64,000 nt of DNA, from positions 1,240,001-1,304,000 of the forward strand of contig NZ_OZ245757.1 of assembly GCF_965227505.1 (NCBI RefSeq), read 5' to 3'. The position numbers were made by a program, and so were the translations under genes. This DNA is from Pelagibius sp965227505. GTDB taxonomy: Bacteria; Pseudomonadota; Alphaproteobacteria; Kiloniellales; Kiloniellaceae. Each line of letters starts with the position of its first letter. The first letter of the stretch is position 1. Shown one piece after another: positions 8,472 through 17,618 of this stretch. The notes below the pieces were generated by a model, which was given only the letters and a program-made list of their open reading frames with translations, did no database searches and was not told where the DNA came from.

Positions 8472-8695
8472 GCCTTCCTCTGCTCAACCTTGACCGGCGG
8501 GTCATAGAACGCGACGCGCCGGTTCTCCTCGCCGGGCAGCGGCGCGGCGTGACAGTCGACCTCCGCCAAGGTGCGGTAACAGGGTCGCTCCGCATAGGTC
8601 AGCCGCGGCAAAGGGTCGGCCGCGCAGGCCGCCAGCACCAGCGGCAGTGCGAAGCCGAGGAGGCAGCCGCAAGCACCCAGAAATCGCCGTTGCAT
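8447..8695 (-). CDS. Small lipoprotein
   Basis: An 82-residue protein with a basic N-terminus, a hydrophobic core and a lipobox LAAC ending at Cys24, followed by Ala-Ala-Asp. The Asp at +3 is compatible with outer or inner membrane retention in alphaproteobacteria. The mature part has two Cys in PCYRTLAEVDC that could form a disulfide. AAGGGAGA seven bases upstream supports the ATG at 8695; longer in-frame starts lie over the neighbouring promoter region. Its 3' end overlaps the dehydratase gene by 25 bp. Function unknown. Confidence 0.75.
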   Translation of the reverse strand: MQRRFLGACGCLLGFALPLVLAACAADPLPRLTYAERPCYRTLAEVDCHAAPLPGEENRRVAFYDPPVKVEQRKAWPLSLFQ

Positions 8696-8804
8696 CCGTT
8701 TGTCTCCCTTGTTACCTCCATCTGGTCGCCCCAGTTCTTCCACAGGGCTCTTCGAGCATAGCCCTGTCCCCTCCCCCTCACAAAGCCGCAAAGGACGGGC
8801 AGCC

Positions 8805-9197
8805 ATGGTCGATCGCCTGTTAACCAACATCATGGTGCAGAATCTGAAGGCTAGCAGAGACTTCTATGTCGGCCTTCTGGACCTGAAGGTCCATTTCGAC
8901 AGCGACTGGTACGTGATCCTGACGGACCCGGCGGCAGAACGCTTTGAGCTGGGACTGATCGAGGAGAGCAACGAGCTGATCCCCGCCGACCTCCGGGGCC
9001 GCCCCTCGGGGCTTTACCTGACCTTCGTGGTGGCGGACGCCGATGCCGCCTTTGAGCGCGCCCGCGCGCAGGGCTGCCGCATCGTGCAGGAACCGCAGGA
9101 CACCTTCTACGGCCAGCGTCGGTTCATCACCGTCGACCCGGACGGCCTCATGGTCGACATCTCCGCGCCGACCGCACCGCCACCGCAACACGGCTGA
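8805..9197 (+). CDS. VOC family protein (glyoxalase/bleomycin-resistance fold)
   Basis: A 130-residue single-module vicinal-oxygen-chelate protein. It shows the opening betaalphabeta unit (LTNIMVQNLKASRDFYVGLL), a central strand ending GLYLTFVVAD, and the closing strand RRFITVDPDGLMVDI. Such proteins bind small ligands or metals as dimers; activity cannot be predicted. ATG 8805 is supported by AAGGA at 8791-8794 and by where family similarity begins. It is transcribed divergently from the lipoprotein gene and is five bases from a second VOC gene, with which it likely forms an operon. Confidence 0.85.
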   Translation: MVDRLLTNIMVQNLKASRDFYVGLLDLKVHFDSDWYVILTDPAAERFELGLIEESNELIPADLRGRPSGLYLTFVVADADAAFERARAQGCRIVQEPQDTFYGQRRFITVDPDGLMVDISAPTAPPPQHG

Positions 9198-9202
9198 CGA
9201 TC

Positions 9203-9598
9203 ATGACAGACCAGAACGCCACGGCGCTGACGCGCTCGACACCCGTGCTGAAGACCGGCGACTATCCGCGTGCCCGGACGTTCTATCACCAGACCCTGGG
9301 TTTTCGAATCCTCGAAGAAGGGGGCAGCCCGGCCCGCTTCGGCATCTTCGAGCGCGACCGCGCCGTGGTCTTCGTCGACGCCTGGCACGGCGCCCCGCCG
9401 GCGAGCCCCGGGGGCTGGGATGCCTATCTGCACTGCGAAGACGTCGACGCCCTCTGCCGCGAACTCGCCGGAGCCGGCGCCAGGATCACGCGGCAGCCGG
9501 AGGATACGACCTACGGCATGCGCGAGTTCGAGGTGACCGACCCGGACGGCAACGTGCTCTGCTTCGGCACCGACATGGATACGCTCACCAAGTCCTAG
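9203..9598 (+). CDS. VOC family protein (glyoxalase/bleomycin-resistance fold)
   Basis: A 131-residue VOC protein with the betaalphabetabetabeta pattern: RSTPVLKTGDYPRARTFY at the start, GGWDAYLHCEDVDAL in the middle and REFEVTDPDGNVLCFGTD at the end. It begins five bases after the preceding VOC gene. The two share only fold-level features, so they are old paralogues rather than a recent duplication, and could form a heterodimer. Its stop is nine bases from the convergent persulfide dioxygenase gene. Ligand unknown. Confidence 0.85.
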   Translation: MTDQNATALTRSTPVLKTGDYPRARTFYHQTLGFRILEEGGSPARFGIFERDRAVVFVDAWHGAPPASPGGWDAYLHCEDVDALCRELAGAGARITRQPEDTTYGMREFEVTDPDGNVLCFGTDMDTLTKS

Positions 9599-9607
9599 CA
9601 GCCGCGC

Positions 9608-10372
9608 CTAGAACCCGGTAAAGGGCGCCAGTGCCGCGATCAAGCTGCCGCCCCCGCTCCCGTTTCTGCCTTGGTCGGCGACGGAGAGCTCCGGCAGTCC
9701 GAGCCTCAGATTGGCCGGAAGCGCCACATCCATCATCTTCGGCGGCGCCAGGTTCAGCCTGCCCATCAGGTCCACATAGTCTTCGCGCGTGGGCGCCTGC
9801 AGCCGCGGGTTCAAGGCTTTTTCCTCGCCGAGACTGCTGACCCAGCGGCCCCTGTAATCATGGCCTGGATAGACGAGTGTTTCTTCCGGCATGGTCAGGA
9901 TTCGCCCGAAGAGCGCGTCGTACTGGGCGCCGGCATCGCCACCCTGGAAGTCGGTGCGACCGGTACCGCCAATCAGCAGGGTATCGCCGGTGAAGACCCG
10001 GTCGGTCATGACGATGCAAAGGGAATCCCGCGTATGACCCGGCGTGTGGATGGCCCGCAGCACCAGCCCGTCGGCGCGCAGCAGGTCGCCGTCGCGCAGC
10101 CGGATGTCGACCATTTTGCAGCGGGTCTCCGAGCTCATCGCCGTCAGGCAGCCCGTCGTGCGCTTCAGCGCCCCGAGCCCCGTGACATGGTCGGCATGGA
10201 GGTGGGTGTCGACCGCCTGTACCAGCTTCAGGTCCAGGCTGGTCAGCAGCCGCAGATAGCGGGGCACCAGATCGTTCACGGGATCGATCAGGATCGCCTC
10301 GCCGCCGCGCCGACTGGCGACCAGATAGGTGAAGCTGCAGGACTTCGGATCGAAGAGCTGGCGGAAAATCAT
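9608..10372 (-). CDS. Persulfide dioxygenase-like MBL-fold hydrolase (ETHE1 family)
   Basis: A 254-residue metallo-beta-lactamase-fold protein. The metal motif THLHADH (His57, His59, Asp61, His62), the HTPGHT second His and the signature GGTGRTDFQGGD with YPGHDY are those of ETHE1-type persulfide dioxygenases, which oxidise glutathione persulfide to sulfite using one iron. AGGAGCG lies just upstream of ATG 10372. It follows a rhodanese on the same strand (101-bp gap); dioxygenase plus rhodanese is a recurring sulfide-oxidation pair. A few extra C-terminal residues (Gly/Ser-rich) go beyond the usual family end. Confidence 0.85.
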   Translation of the reverse strand: MIFRQLFDPKSCSFTYLVASRRGGEAILIDPVNDLVPRYLRLLTSLDLKLVQAVDTHLHADHVTGLGALKRTTGCLTAMSSETRCKMVDIRLRDGDLLRADGLVLRAIHTPGHTRDSLCIVMTDRVFTGDTLLIGGTGRTDFQGGDAGAQYDALFGRILTMPEETLVYPGHDYRGRWVSSLGEEKALNPRLQAPTREDYVDLMGRLNLAPPKMMDVALPANLRLGLPELSVADQGRNGSGGGSLIAALAPFTGF

Positions 10373-10473
10373 GAGTCGCTCCTGTACGCTCGACGCTGGA
10401 AACCAGGCGGCCTCCCCAGAGCAGGACTTGGGGACACCGTGACATCGGGAGAAGCCGCCCGGCCTCCGCGCGG

Positions 10474-11364
10474 TCAGCCGCCCAACTCGGCGGCAGACTT
10501 CGGCAGATCGTCGGCCATACCCCACTCCGCCCAGGAGCGGTCGTAGCTGCGCACCCGCGGGTAGCCCAACAGGCGCAAGGTGAAGTACGTGTGCGCAGCC
10601 GCCTTACCGTTCTGGCAGTGCACTGCAACGTTCTTGTCCGGGGTCACGCCATAGCCGGCGAAGTGCTGCAGCAGGACCGAAGCCGACTTCATGGTGCCGC
10701 CCTCGGTCAGGTTCTGCTTCCAGGGGATGGACTGCGCCCAGGGGATGTGGCCGGCGTCGTAGAGCTTCGATGGACGCACGTCGATAACCACAACCGAGTC
10801 GTCACCCTGGCGGTCCAGCAGCCAGTCCGCGGTGGCATGGCGGCGGGGCGTCGGCGTATAGGCGAAGGAGGTCTGCTTTACCTTCGGAGCCCGGGTGCTG
10901 ACCTTGCGGTCCTCGGCCACCCACTTGGGAAAACCCCCGTTCAGCACGCTGGCCTGACGATGGCCGAAGTATTCCACCATCCAGAACAGCCGCGCCGCAT
11001 GGAAGCCGCCTTTGTCGTCGTAGAAGACGACCGGCGTATCCTTGTCGATCCCACGCTCACCGAGCATGCGCACCAGGGTCGCATGCGGCAGCAGATCGCC
11101 ATCGACGTGAGCATTGGGATCGATCACATCGTCAGCCCCCAGGTGAACGGCGCCCGGGATGTGGCCCTTGTCGTAGGCCTCTTTCGGGCGCACGTCGACA
11201 ATGTTCACCGGCCCGGTTTCGATCATCACATGAAGGGTTTCGGTATCGGTCAGAAGCTGCTTGTTGGCATAGCCTTCATCGGCGGCATGGCTGGCGCAGG
11301 CGGTGAGCCCGATCAGCGCAAGCGGCGCCAGAAAGCGGCTGATCCCTTGACTGAGTCCTAACAT
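10474..11364 (-). CDS. Two-domain rhodanese-like sulfurtransferase, lipoprotein
   Basis: A 296-residue exported protein with tandem rhodanese domains. The N-terminus has a signal sequence ending in the lipobox LTAC, so it is probably lipid-anchored in the periplasm. The first domain (VNIVDVRPKEAYDKGHIPGA) has VVFYDDKGG where the active loop should be, so it is the inactive structural domain. The second domain carries the catalytic Cys in AVHCQNGKAAAHT. Such enzymes move sulfane sulfur between thiols. GAGGAGAAGGA precedes ATG 11364. It lies between a methyltransferase and the persulfide dioxygenase, all on the minus strand with gaps of about 100-120 bp. Confidence 0.88.
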   Translation of the reverse strand: MLGLSQGISRFLAPLALIGLTACASHAADEGYANKQLLTDTETLHVMIETGPVNIVDVRPKEAYDKGHIPGAVHLGADDVIDPNAHVDGDLLPHATLVRMLGERGIDKDTPVVFYDDKGGFHAARLFWMVEYFGHRQASVLNGGFPKWVAEDRKVSTRAPKVKQTSFAYTPTPRRHATADWLLDRQGDDSVVVIDVRPSKLYDAGHIPWAQSIPWKQNLTEGGTMKSASVLLQHFAGYGVTPDKNVAVHCQNGKAAAHTYFTLRLLGYPRVRSYDRSWAEWGMADDLPKSAAELGG

Positions 11365-11485
11365 CTTTCGTTCCTTCTCCTCGCTTTGGATCGGCGGCCC
11401 CCATGCCGCCGGTTGGTTTGCTGATTGGCCCTCCTGGCCGCTGCCTGACGTGCGCCCCTGCTTCCGAGATTCCGGCCAGCGCGTG

Positions 11486-12313
11486 TCACGCCTGGGGTTT
11501 GCGGGCCCGGGCGTAGAGAACGCTGGTATCAAAGGAGGCGACGGCGTTGTCGCGCACCCACTTCACATTTGCCTGGTAAAGGGTCTGCGCTTCGTCCGGC
11601 GCCATCTGGTCGACGGTCCAGCACAGTCCGGAGCCCAGCACCGCGGTCCACCAGTCTTCGGGATTGGTTAAGTGTTGGTGGTCCGAATGCTCTTCGACTT
11701 CGATGTTGGAAAGACCGGCGGCCTGGAGCATCCGCAAAAGACTCTCCCGGCTGTCGATACGCTCCCAGGGATTGAAGGCGCGGTGCAGGTCCGGGCGCAG
11801 GGCTTTCACCTCGTCCCAGAAAGACTCCACACAGGGCTTCAGGAAATCCGGTCCCCAGGAGGTGATGGCCAGCTGACCGCCGGGCCGCACCATGCGCCAG
11901 AGCTCCGCCGTGAGACGCTCCATGTCCGGGACGAAGAAGACCGCGAAGACACAGACGACGGCGTCGAAGTGCATATCCGGAAAGCCGAGGTCGGTCATAT
12001 CGCCGCGGCGAAAGTCGATGTTGGTCAGCCCGCGGCTCGCCGCCCGGGCCCGGCCCTGGCCCAGCATGTTTTCGGCCAGATCGACGGCGACGACGGTGCC
12101 GCGTGGCCCCACGCGCTCGGCAGCCGGAACAGCCGAGGCACCGGTCCCGCAACCGACGTCCAACACCGTGGCGCCGGGCACGAGATCCAGCCGTTCGACG
12201 GTTCCCTGACCGTGTCGGGACCAGAAGGCGTTCGAACCTGCGTCGAAGAGATCGGCGGCCGAGTTATAGGTAGCCTCGGCCTTCGCCTTGGCCGCTTCCA
12301 AGTCGTTCTGCAT
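11486..12313 (-). CDS. Class I SAM-dependent methyltransferase
   Basis: A 275-residue methyltransferase. Motif I is VLDVGCGTGASAVPAAERVG, followed by VAVDLAEN (acidic residue binding the SAM ribose) and FDAVVCVFAVFF (motif IV). The C-terminal 100 residues contain WGPDFLKP and DWWTAVLGSG segments likely to shape the acceptor site. The fold resembles UbiE/small-molecule methyltransferases. ATG 12313 is preferred because the upstream in-frame part is low-complexity Arg/Pro. It stands between a peroxiredoxin and a rhodanese on the same strand. A role with a thiol or sulfide substrate is only a guess from context. Confidence 0.82.
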   Translation of the reverse strand: MQNDLEAAKAKAEATYNSAADLFDAGSNAFWSRHGQGTVERLDLVPGATVLDVGCGTGASAVPAAERVGPRGTVVAVDLAENMLGQGRARAASRGLTNIDFRRGDMTDLGFPDMHFDAVVCVFAVFFVPDMERLTAELWRMVRPGGQLAITSWGPDFLKPCVESFWDEVKALRPDLHRAFNPWERIDSRESLLRMLQAAGLSNIEVEEHSDHQHLTNPEDWWTAVLGSGLCWTVDQMAPDEAQTLYQANVKWVRDNAVASFDTSVLYARARKPQA

Positions 12314-12435
12314 AGCAGCGCTTTCTTCGTTTGCGGCTCCGGGCCGGGACGGGAGAAGCCCGGCCCGGAGCCAACGCGGCGAGATTGGTGTTCTGCGTCT
12401 ACCCGCGCGACACCCCTGCTTCAGCCGGAAAAGCT

Positions 12436-13095
12436 TCAGTCGGGTTGGGCGACGATGCGCAGGTAGGGACGGGGCGCGCGCCATCCGTCAGGGAACTTCT
12501 TGCGTGCTTCCTCATCGGCCAGGGCGGGAACGATGATCACGTCCTCTCCCTGCTTCCAGTTCACCGGAGTCGCCACCGAATGGTTGGCGGTGAGTTGCAG
12601 CGAATCGATCACCCGCAGGATTTCGTCGAAGTTCCGCCCGGTGCTCATCGGATAGACCACCATCAGCTTGATCTTCTTGTCCGGGCCGATGACATACACC
12701 GTGCGCACGGTGGCGTTGTCCATCGCCGTGCGGCCGTTGGCCGTATCCCCGGCGGTGGCGGGAAGCATGCCGTAAAGCTTGGCGACCTTCAGATCGGAAT
12801 CGCCGATGATGGGAAAATTCGGGGCGTGGCCTTGCGTCTCTTCGATGTCGGCGGCCCAGCGCTCATGGTCCTCGATGGGGTCGACGCTGAGGCCCACCAC
12901 CTTGACATTGCGCCTGTCGAACTCGGGCTTCATCTTGGCCATGTAGCCCAGCTCGGTGGTGCAGACCGGCGTGAAATCCTTTGGGTGGGAAAACAGAACC
13001 GCCCAGCCATCGCCGATCCAGTCGTGAAAGCTGATGGCTCCCTCGGTCGTCCGGGCCGTGAAGTCCGGGGCCGTTTCGTTCAATTGCAGCGCCAT
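12436..13095 (-). CDS. 1-Cys peroxiredoxin (Prx6 type)
   Basis: A 219-residue Prx6-class thiol peroxidase. The peroxidatic Cys45 sits in HPKDFTPVCTTELG, and the long C-terminal domain (VVYPMSTGRNFDEILRVIDS) is the Prx6 dimer arm. Length matches the family (about 210-220). GGAGAGAGG precedes ATG 13095. It reduces peroxides and, in this setting upstream of rhodanese and persulfide dioxygenase genes, may protect against sulfur-derived or peroxide stress. The 122-bp gap to the next gene leaves cotranscription unproven. Confidence 0.93.
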   Translation of the reverse strand: MALQLNETAPDFTARTTEGAISFHDWIGDGWAVLFSHPKDFTPVCTTELGYMAKMKPEFDRRNVKVVGLSVDPIEDHERWAADIEETQGHAPNFPIIGDSDLKVAKLYGMLPATAGDTANGRTAMDNATVRTVYVIGPDKKIKLMVVYPMSTGRNFDEILRVIDSLQLTANHSVATPVNWKQGEDVIIVPALADEEARKKFPDGWRAPRPYLRIVAQPD

Positions 13096-13432
13096 GGTTC
13101 TACCTCTCTCCTGCATCGTTCAGGTTATCGAAATGGCTTTGTGAGGCCCGGCTGAGAGCCGCGGTCGGCCGCAGCCACCGGGGTACCGATGCCTCCTATG
13201 GCTGCGGAGGTAGCGTTCCAGGCGGGGCAAAGACCTGAAGAAAAGAAAAGGAATATGTGAAAGATGCATGCAGGTGTCCGCCTGGCCGGCCACGGCATCG
13301 CAGGCCTGAGGCCAGCGCCGCCGAGGTTCACGAACTTGTGATCCCTGGATCGGGATCGGCTTTCAGGGGAAATTCAACTGAAACAAAGGCCCACCATGAT
13401 CCCTGCCCCATTGAGGGACTTGGGAGAGTTCA
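13096..13432. other. Divergent intergenic region without a gene
   Basis: This 337-bp stretch separates the minus-strand peroxiredoxin and the plus-strand winged-helix/ATPase gene, so both promoters should lie here. I see no clear sigma-70 pair, strong palindrome or open frame with a ribosome binding site. Confidence 0.5.
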
Positions 13433-16400
13433 GTGGGAGTATGTGTGGGAGAGAGACCGAGTCTGCCCAAAGTCAGGGCATCGGCGGCCGCGTTTCAGAT
13501 TGGTGACTGGAAGGTCGACCCGGCCTCCCGGCGGATAACCCAGGGCGAGAAGACACGGCGGATCTCCCCGAAATCGGCCCTGGTTCTGACGGTTCTGGCC
13601 GAGGCGGAAGGCGAGGTGGTGTCGCGCGAAGACCTGCTCGACAGGGTCTGGCCCGAGGTGACGGTCGGCGAAGAGGTGCTGACCCAGGCCATTGCGGAAC
13701 TCCGCCGTGCCTTTCGCGACAGCGCCCGGGCACCACGTTACATCGAGACCGTGCCGAAGGCCGGCTACCGCCTGCTGGCGGAGGTGCGCACACCATCGCT
13801 CGGCGCTGCCGGCGCAGCGCGCGAAACCACCACGACCGAAACCACTGCGGCCCACACCACTGCGACGCCCCCGGCCGATGACAGCCCTCCCGAAGAACCG
13901 GCGATCTTCGTTCTCGGCCGCGAGCACAAACAGGTCACGGTACTGGATTGCGCCCTCAACGATGCGGCGGCGCTCGCCGCCAGGATCGACGCCGAAACCA
14001 TCGCCGATACCATCGACTTCCTCCATCAGATCGCCCAGGACGTGGTGACCCGCTACGACGGCACTATCGCGCAATGGCAGGGAGACGGCCTGGTCGCGCT
14101 CTTCGGCGCTCCGAAGGCTCTGGAGGACCACCCGCGCCGCGCCATCGGCGCCGCCCGGGAGCTAATGCGCCGCTTCGCCGGGGAGTGCCTGCACCTCGGC
14201 GACGAGAGCAAAGTGCTGATGCTGAGCGTCGGGGTTCACACCGGCCCCGCGGTCGTCGGCTTTCGGGGACCGGGGTCACGGGAAATCTTCACCGCGATCG
14301 GCGTGACCACCGAAACCGCCAAGCAGCTTCGGCTCACGGCACCGGCCGGCATGCTGCTGGCCAGTGCGGACACCTGCAGGATCGTCGGCTCCGAACTCGT
14401 TACCTCCGTTTTCGAGACCGCCGGCGGCGCGAGCGACGAGAACAAGCCCGGTGTCTTTCAGGTGCATGCCTTCGCCAACCGGCGATCCGGCGTACCCCGC
14501 AGCGGGCAGTCCTTTCTCAGCAGGTTCGTTGGCCGTCATCGCGAATTGGACATGATGCTTGATCGCATCGACTCGCTGTCGACCGCGGGGGGGCAGGTCA
14601 TCACCGTGACCGGCGATCCCGGAATCGGCAAATCGCGTCTGGCCGCCGAACTGGAGACACGGCTTGCCGCAACCGAAGTGCGGGTCCTGCGCGCTCACTG
14701 CCTCCCGCATGGCCGCAGCAGCCCCTACCTGCCGCTCGCCCGCCTGCTGCAGGAGCTCTGCCGCCTGGGCCGCGACCCCAAAGACGCCGACCTCGCAGGG
14801 GCTCTGGCGGAGCGGCTTTCCGAGGCCGGGCTGGATCAAGGCGAGACCGCCGCGCTTCTCGAACAACTGCTTGGCCTGCCTTTCGACAGCGCCATTCTGC
14901 AGCCGCTGAGCGCGGACCAGAGAAGGCAGCGCATTTTCGAAGCCCTTAACGGTCTGGTTGCCCAGGCCGCACGCAAGGCGCCGCTGGTCGTCCTGATCGA
15001 GGATCTGCATTGGATCGATGCAACCTCCGAGGCCTGGCTTGCGCAACAGGTGATGCGCCTGACCGGCGTCGCCGTGCTTCTGCTCGTCACACACCGGCCC
15101 GGCTACCGCGCACCCTGGCAGAGTCAATCGTCTGCCACGCAAATCGCCCTGCCGGCCCTGGGGGCCGACGACAGCGGCGCCCTAATCCGCTCGGTGCCCC
15201 GCAAAGCCGCCCTCACCCCGGACGCCATGGACCACGTCGTCGAGCGCGCTCAAGGCAATCCTTTCTTTCTGGAGGAGCTGGCCTTCACCTACCCCGGCGA
15301 CGGGCGCCATGTCACGGCCATTCCGGACACGGTCCAGGCGGTGATCGCGGCCCGCGTCGACCGCCTGCCGCCGCGCGAGAAGCGGCTGCTGCAGATCGCT
15401 TCGGTGATCGGCGCGCGGATCCCGCTGAACCTGCTGGAAAAGATCGACGGGCTCGAGGCCGCGGCGCGGCGGGAGAGCCTGATGTATCTGCAGGAGACCG
15501 AGCTGATTTACGAGCGGCACGGCGCACCGGAGCCTGTTTTTGCCTTCAAGCACGCACTGACACAGGATGTCGCCTATCTCGGACTGGTCGCCAAGACCCG
15601 GCGCAGAATCCATCAGGACATCGCCGACGTTCTGGCACGGGATTTCTCCGAGCTTGTCGATCAGCGCCCGGAAATCCTGGCCCGGCATCTGACGGAAGCC
15701 GGACGCGCGCGCGCGGCTATCGCCCACTGGCGTTCCGCCGGCCGTCAGGCGGCGGCGCGCGCCACGGGCATCGAGGCGGTGGCGCACTACGAAACGGCGC
15801 TCAGCCTGATCGATCGCGAGCCCCCCGAGGATGCCCTCGCGGAGATCAAGCTCGCGGTGCTGGTCGATCTCGGCGTCGTTCTTCAAGCTCTCAAAGGTGC
15901 AGGTGCCGCAGAAGCCGGCGAGGTCTACCGCCAGGCCTGCGCCCTCAGCCGCCGTATCGCCCAGTCGCGCGTCGCCCAGTCGCGCAACGGCTTCGTCGCG
16001 CTCTGGGGCCTGTGGCGCCATACCGTGATGAACGCGCGCTTCGAGACATCGGAAAACCTGGCAGGGGAACTGCTGGACCTCTCGGCGCGGGAACCGGATG
16101 GGGAGTTGGATCTGCAGGCACACCACGCGATCTGGACGACCGCGCGCTTTACCGGTTCGCTGACCCAGGCGATCGAGCATGCCGAGGCCGGCCTGGCGCT
16201 GGACGATCCGCGCTTTCGCACCGCCCCCCACTACGCCTTCGGCGGCCACGACCCCATTTGCTGCGCGCGCGGTACGCGGGCCATAGCCTTGGGACTGCAG
16301 GGCAAGCCGGATTCGGCGAGACGTGAAATCGACGCCGCAATCGCCTTGGCCGAAAGCATCGGCCACCGCCCGACCATCGCCGGCGCATTCCTCAATGCCA

Positions 16401-17023
16401 CCGACCTTTATCTCGCGGGGCGGGACTGCGCCTCTCTGGCCAATGCTGCCGGCCGGCTGCGGCGGCTGGGAGAAGACCTCGGCTTTGCCATGCACGTCAA
16501 CATCGGCAACTTCGCGCTCGCATGGTGCCGCTTCAAGGACCATCGGGACCCTCAGGCACTGAACGACATGCGGCAGGTGCTCGACCGGGCCAGGCGCGGT
16601 GGGGGCAACGCCCGCGAACCCTATCACTACGCGCTCTTCGCGGACTGCCTGGCCGAGGCGGGGCAGTTCAACGAGGCGCGCTGCGTGATCAACGAAGTCT
16701 TCGAAGAGATCAGCGAGAAGCGCCAGAACCACTGGGCCAAGAGCGAAGCCCACAGAATGCTGGGGGAGATCCTCCTCGGCGCAAGGGCCGACCAGGAGCG
16801 TGTTGCGGAGCATCACTTCAAGCAGGCGCGCCGCATCGCCCGGGAACAAGGGGCGCTGGCGCTTGAACTGCGCGCAGCCTGCAGTCTGGCGCGACTATGG
16901 CAGCGGCAAGACCGCCACGACGAAGCCGCCGTGCTCCTGACGTCGGTCTACGATCGGTTCACGGAGGGCTTCGAGGGCGCCGACCTCGTCGAAGCGCGCG
17001 GCCTGCTCGGCCAGCAGCCGTAG
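13433..17023 (+). CDS. Winged-helix/degenerate class III cyclase/AAA ATPase regulator
   Basis: A 1196-residue multidomain signalling protein. Residues 20-110 are an OmpR/PhoB-type winged helix (VSREDLLDRVWPEVTVGEEV, then YIETVPKAGYRLLAEV). Residues 165-330 are a class III nucleotide cyclase fold. Residues 360-640 are a STAND/AAA-type ATPase with Walker A GDPGIGKSRLAAEL near residue 392 and Walker B VVLIEDLHWID near 525. The rest is TPR-like helical repeats. In the cyclase, the GDG Asp is kept (WQGDGLVALFGAP), but the first metal Asp is lost: the FAD motif reads LDCAL. Start is GTG 13433 with GGGAGAG upstream. Known relatives are cyclase-ATPase-TPR regulators of unknown ligand. Confidence 0.85.
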   Translation: MGVCVGERPSLPKVRASAAAFQIGDWKVDPASRRITQGEKTRRISPKSALVLTVLAEAEGEVVSREDLLDRVWPEVTVGEEVLTQAIAELRRAFRDSARAPRYIETVPKAGYRLLAEVRTPSLGAAGAARETTTTETTAAHTTATPPADDSPPEEPAIFVLGREHKQVTVLDCALNDAAALAARIDAETIADTIDFLHQIAQDVVTRYDGTIAQWQGDGLVALFGAPKALEDHPRRAIGAARELMRRFAGECLHLGDESKVLMLSVGVHTGPAVVGFRGPGSREIFTAIGVTTETAKQLRLTAPAGMLLASADTCRIVGSELVTSVFETAGGASDENKPGVFQVHAFANRRSGVPRSGQSFLSRFVGRHRELDMMLDRIDSLSTAGGQVITVTGDPGIGKSRLAAELETRLAATEVRVLRAHCLPHGRSSPYLPLARLLQELCRLGRDPKDADLAGALAERLSEAGLDQGETAALLEQLLGLPFDSAILQPLSADQRRQRIFEALNGLVAQAARKAPLVVLIEDLHWIDATSEAWLAQQVMRLTGVAVLLLVTHRPGYRAPWQSQSSATQIALPALGADDSGALIRSVPRKAALTPDAMDHVVERAQGNPFFLEELAFTYPGDGRHVTAIPDTVQAVIAARVDRLPPREKRLLQIASVIGARIPLNLLEKIDGLEAAARRESLMYLQETELIYERHGAPEPVFAFKHALTQDVAYLGLVAKTRRRIHQDIADVLARDFSELVDQRPEILARHLTEAGRARAAIAHWRSAGRQAAARATGIEAVAHYETALSLIDREPPEDALAEIKLAVLVDLGVVLQALKGAGAAEAGEVYRQACALSRRIAQSRVAQSRNGFVALWGLWRHTVMNARFETSENLAGELLDLSAREPDGELDLQAHHAIWTTARFTGSLTQAIEHAEAGLALDDPRFRTAPHYAFGGHDPICCARGTRAIALGLQGKPDSARREIDAAIALAESIGHRPTIAGAFLNATDLYLAGRDCASLANAAGRLRRLGEDLGFAMHVNIGNFALAWCRFKDHRDPQALNDMRQVLDRARRGGGNAREPYHYALFADCLAEAGQFNEARCVINEVFEEISEKRQNHWAKSEAHRMLGEILLGARADQERVAEHHFKQARRIAREQGALALELRAACSLARLWQRQDRHDEAAVLLTSVYDRFTEGFEGADLVEARGLLGQQP

Positions 17024-17147
17024 CACGCGCGAGGACGGGCTGTAGAGGATTCGTAGATGCGCAGCCGGAGTCTGGGACCGGCGCGGAAGGGGGAGTCACA
17101 TGGGAGGCTTCTCGCTGAAAGGCTGGTCGGTCGACCCCGCCACGCCC

Positions 17148-17528
17148 TCAGAGCAGCTTCCACTCCCCTGAAGCCGTCTTGCAGCGGTCGAAGATGTAGC
17201 GAAAGGTATCCTCAACATCGTTGATCTTGATGTCGTGCTGCAGGCGCCGGCAGGTAAGGCCCTGATGCTCGAAGATCTGGACCAGTTGAACGGCGCCGGT
17301 GTTTCCGCTGGCCGCGTTCGACCAGGTCTCCACCGTTCCGACCTCAGCCGTTTCGCCTTGGTAAAGACGGGCGGCAGCGGTCTGCAGCATTTGGATGTCC
17401 TCGGGCGTCAACTCAAAGCCGGAACGCTGAAAAGGGTTGAGCTGGGCCTGGACCGGCAGCGCCGAGCCCACAATAACGCCGGCAAGAGCGACGCTGGCCA
17501 CGACAGAAACGGCGATTTTCCTAACCAC
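17148..17528 (-). CDS. Secreted surface-antigen-like small protein
   Basis: A 126-residue protein with a cleavable signal peptide (hydrophobic core VVASVALAGVIVGSALPV, cleavage after VQA near residue 28). The mature part has ETWSNAASGNTGAVQLVQ and two Cys, in LTCRRLQHD and FDRCKTASGEWKLL. The spaced W-x-N-x-x-S-G-N-x-G, C-R and C-x-x-x-x-G-x-W pattern resembles the RT0821/Lpp0805 surface-antigen C-terminal domain common in alphaproteobacteria, of unknown role. It is convergent with the large regulator (124-bp gap). Confidence 0.75.
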   Translation of the reverse strand: MVRKIAVSVVASVALAGVIVGSALPVQAQLNPFQRSGFELTPEDIQMLQTAAARLYQGETAEVGTVETWSNAASGNTGAVQLVQIFEHQGLTCRRLQHDIKINDVEDTFRYIFDRCKTASGEWKLL

Positions 17529-17618
17529 GCAATTCCCCCTCGGTTGATAGCCCGGATCAGCAATGAGCGATGGAAACGCCCCACTGAATTACAACATAGC
17601 GTGGCGGCTGCTCCCGGT

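Noticed and set aside
15182..16849. A 555-codon minus-strand frame inside the large regulator gene
   Set aside because: Shadow frame; the plus-strand protein has clear domains across the whole region.
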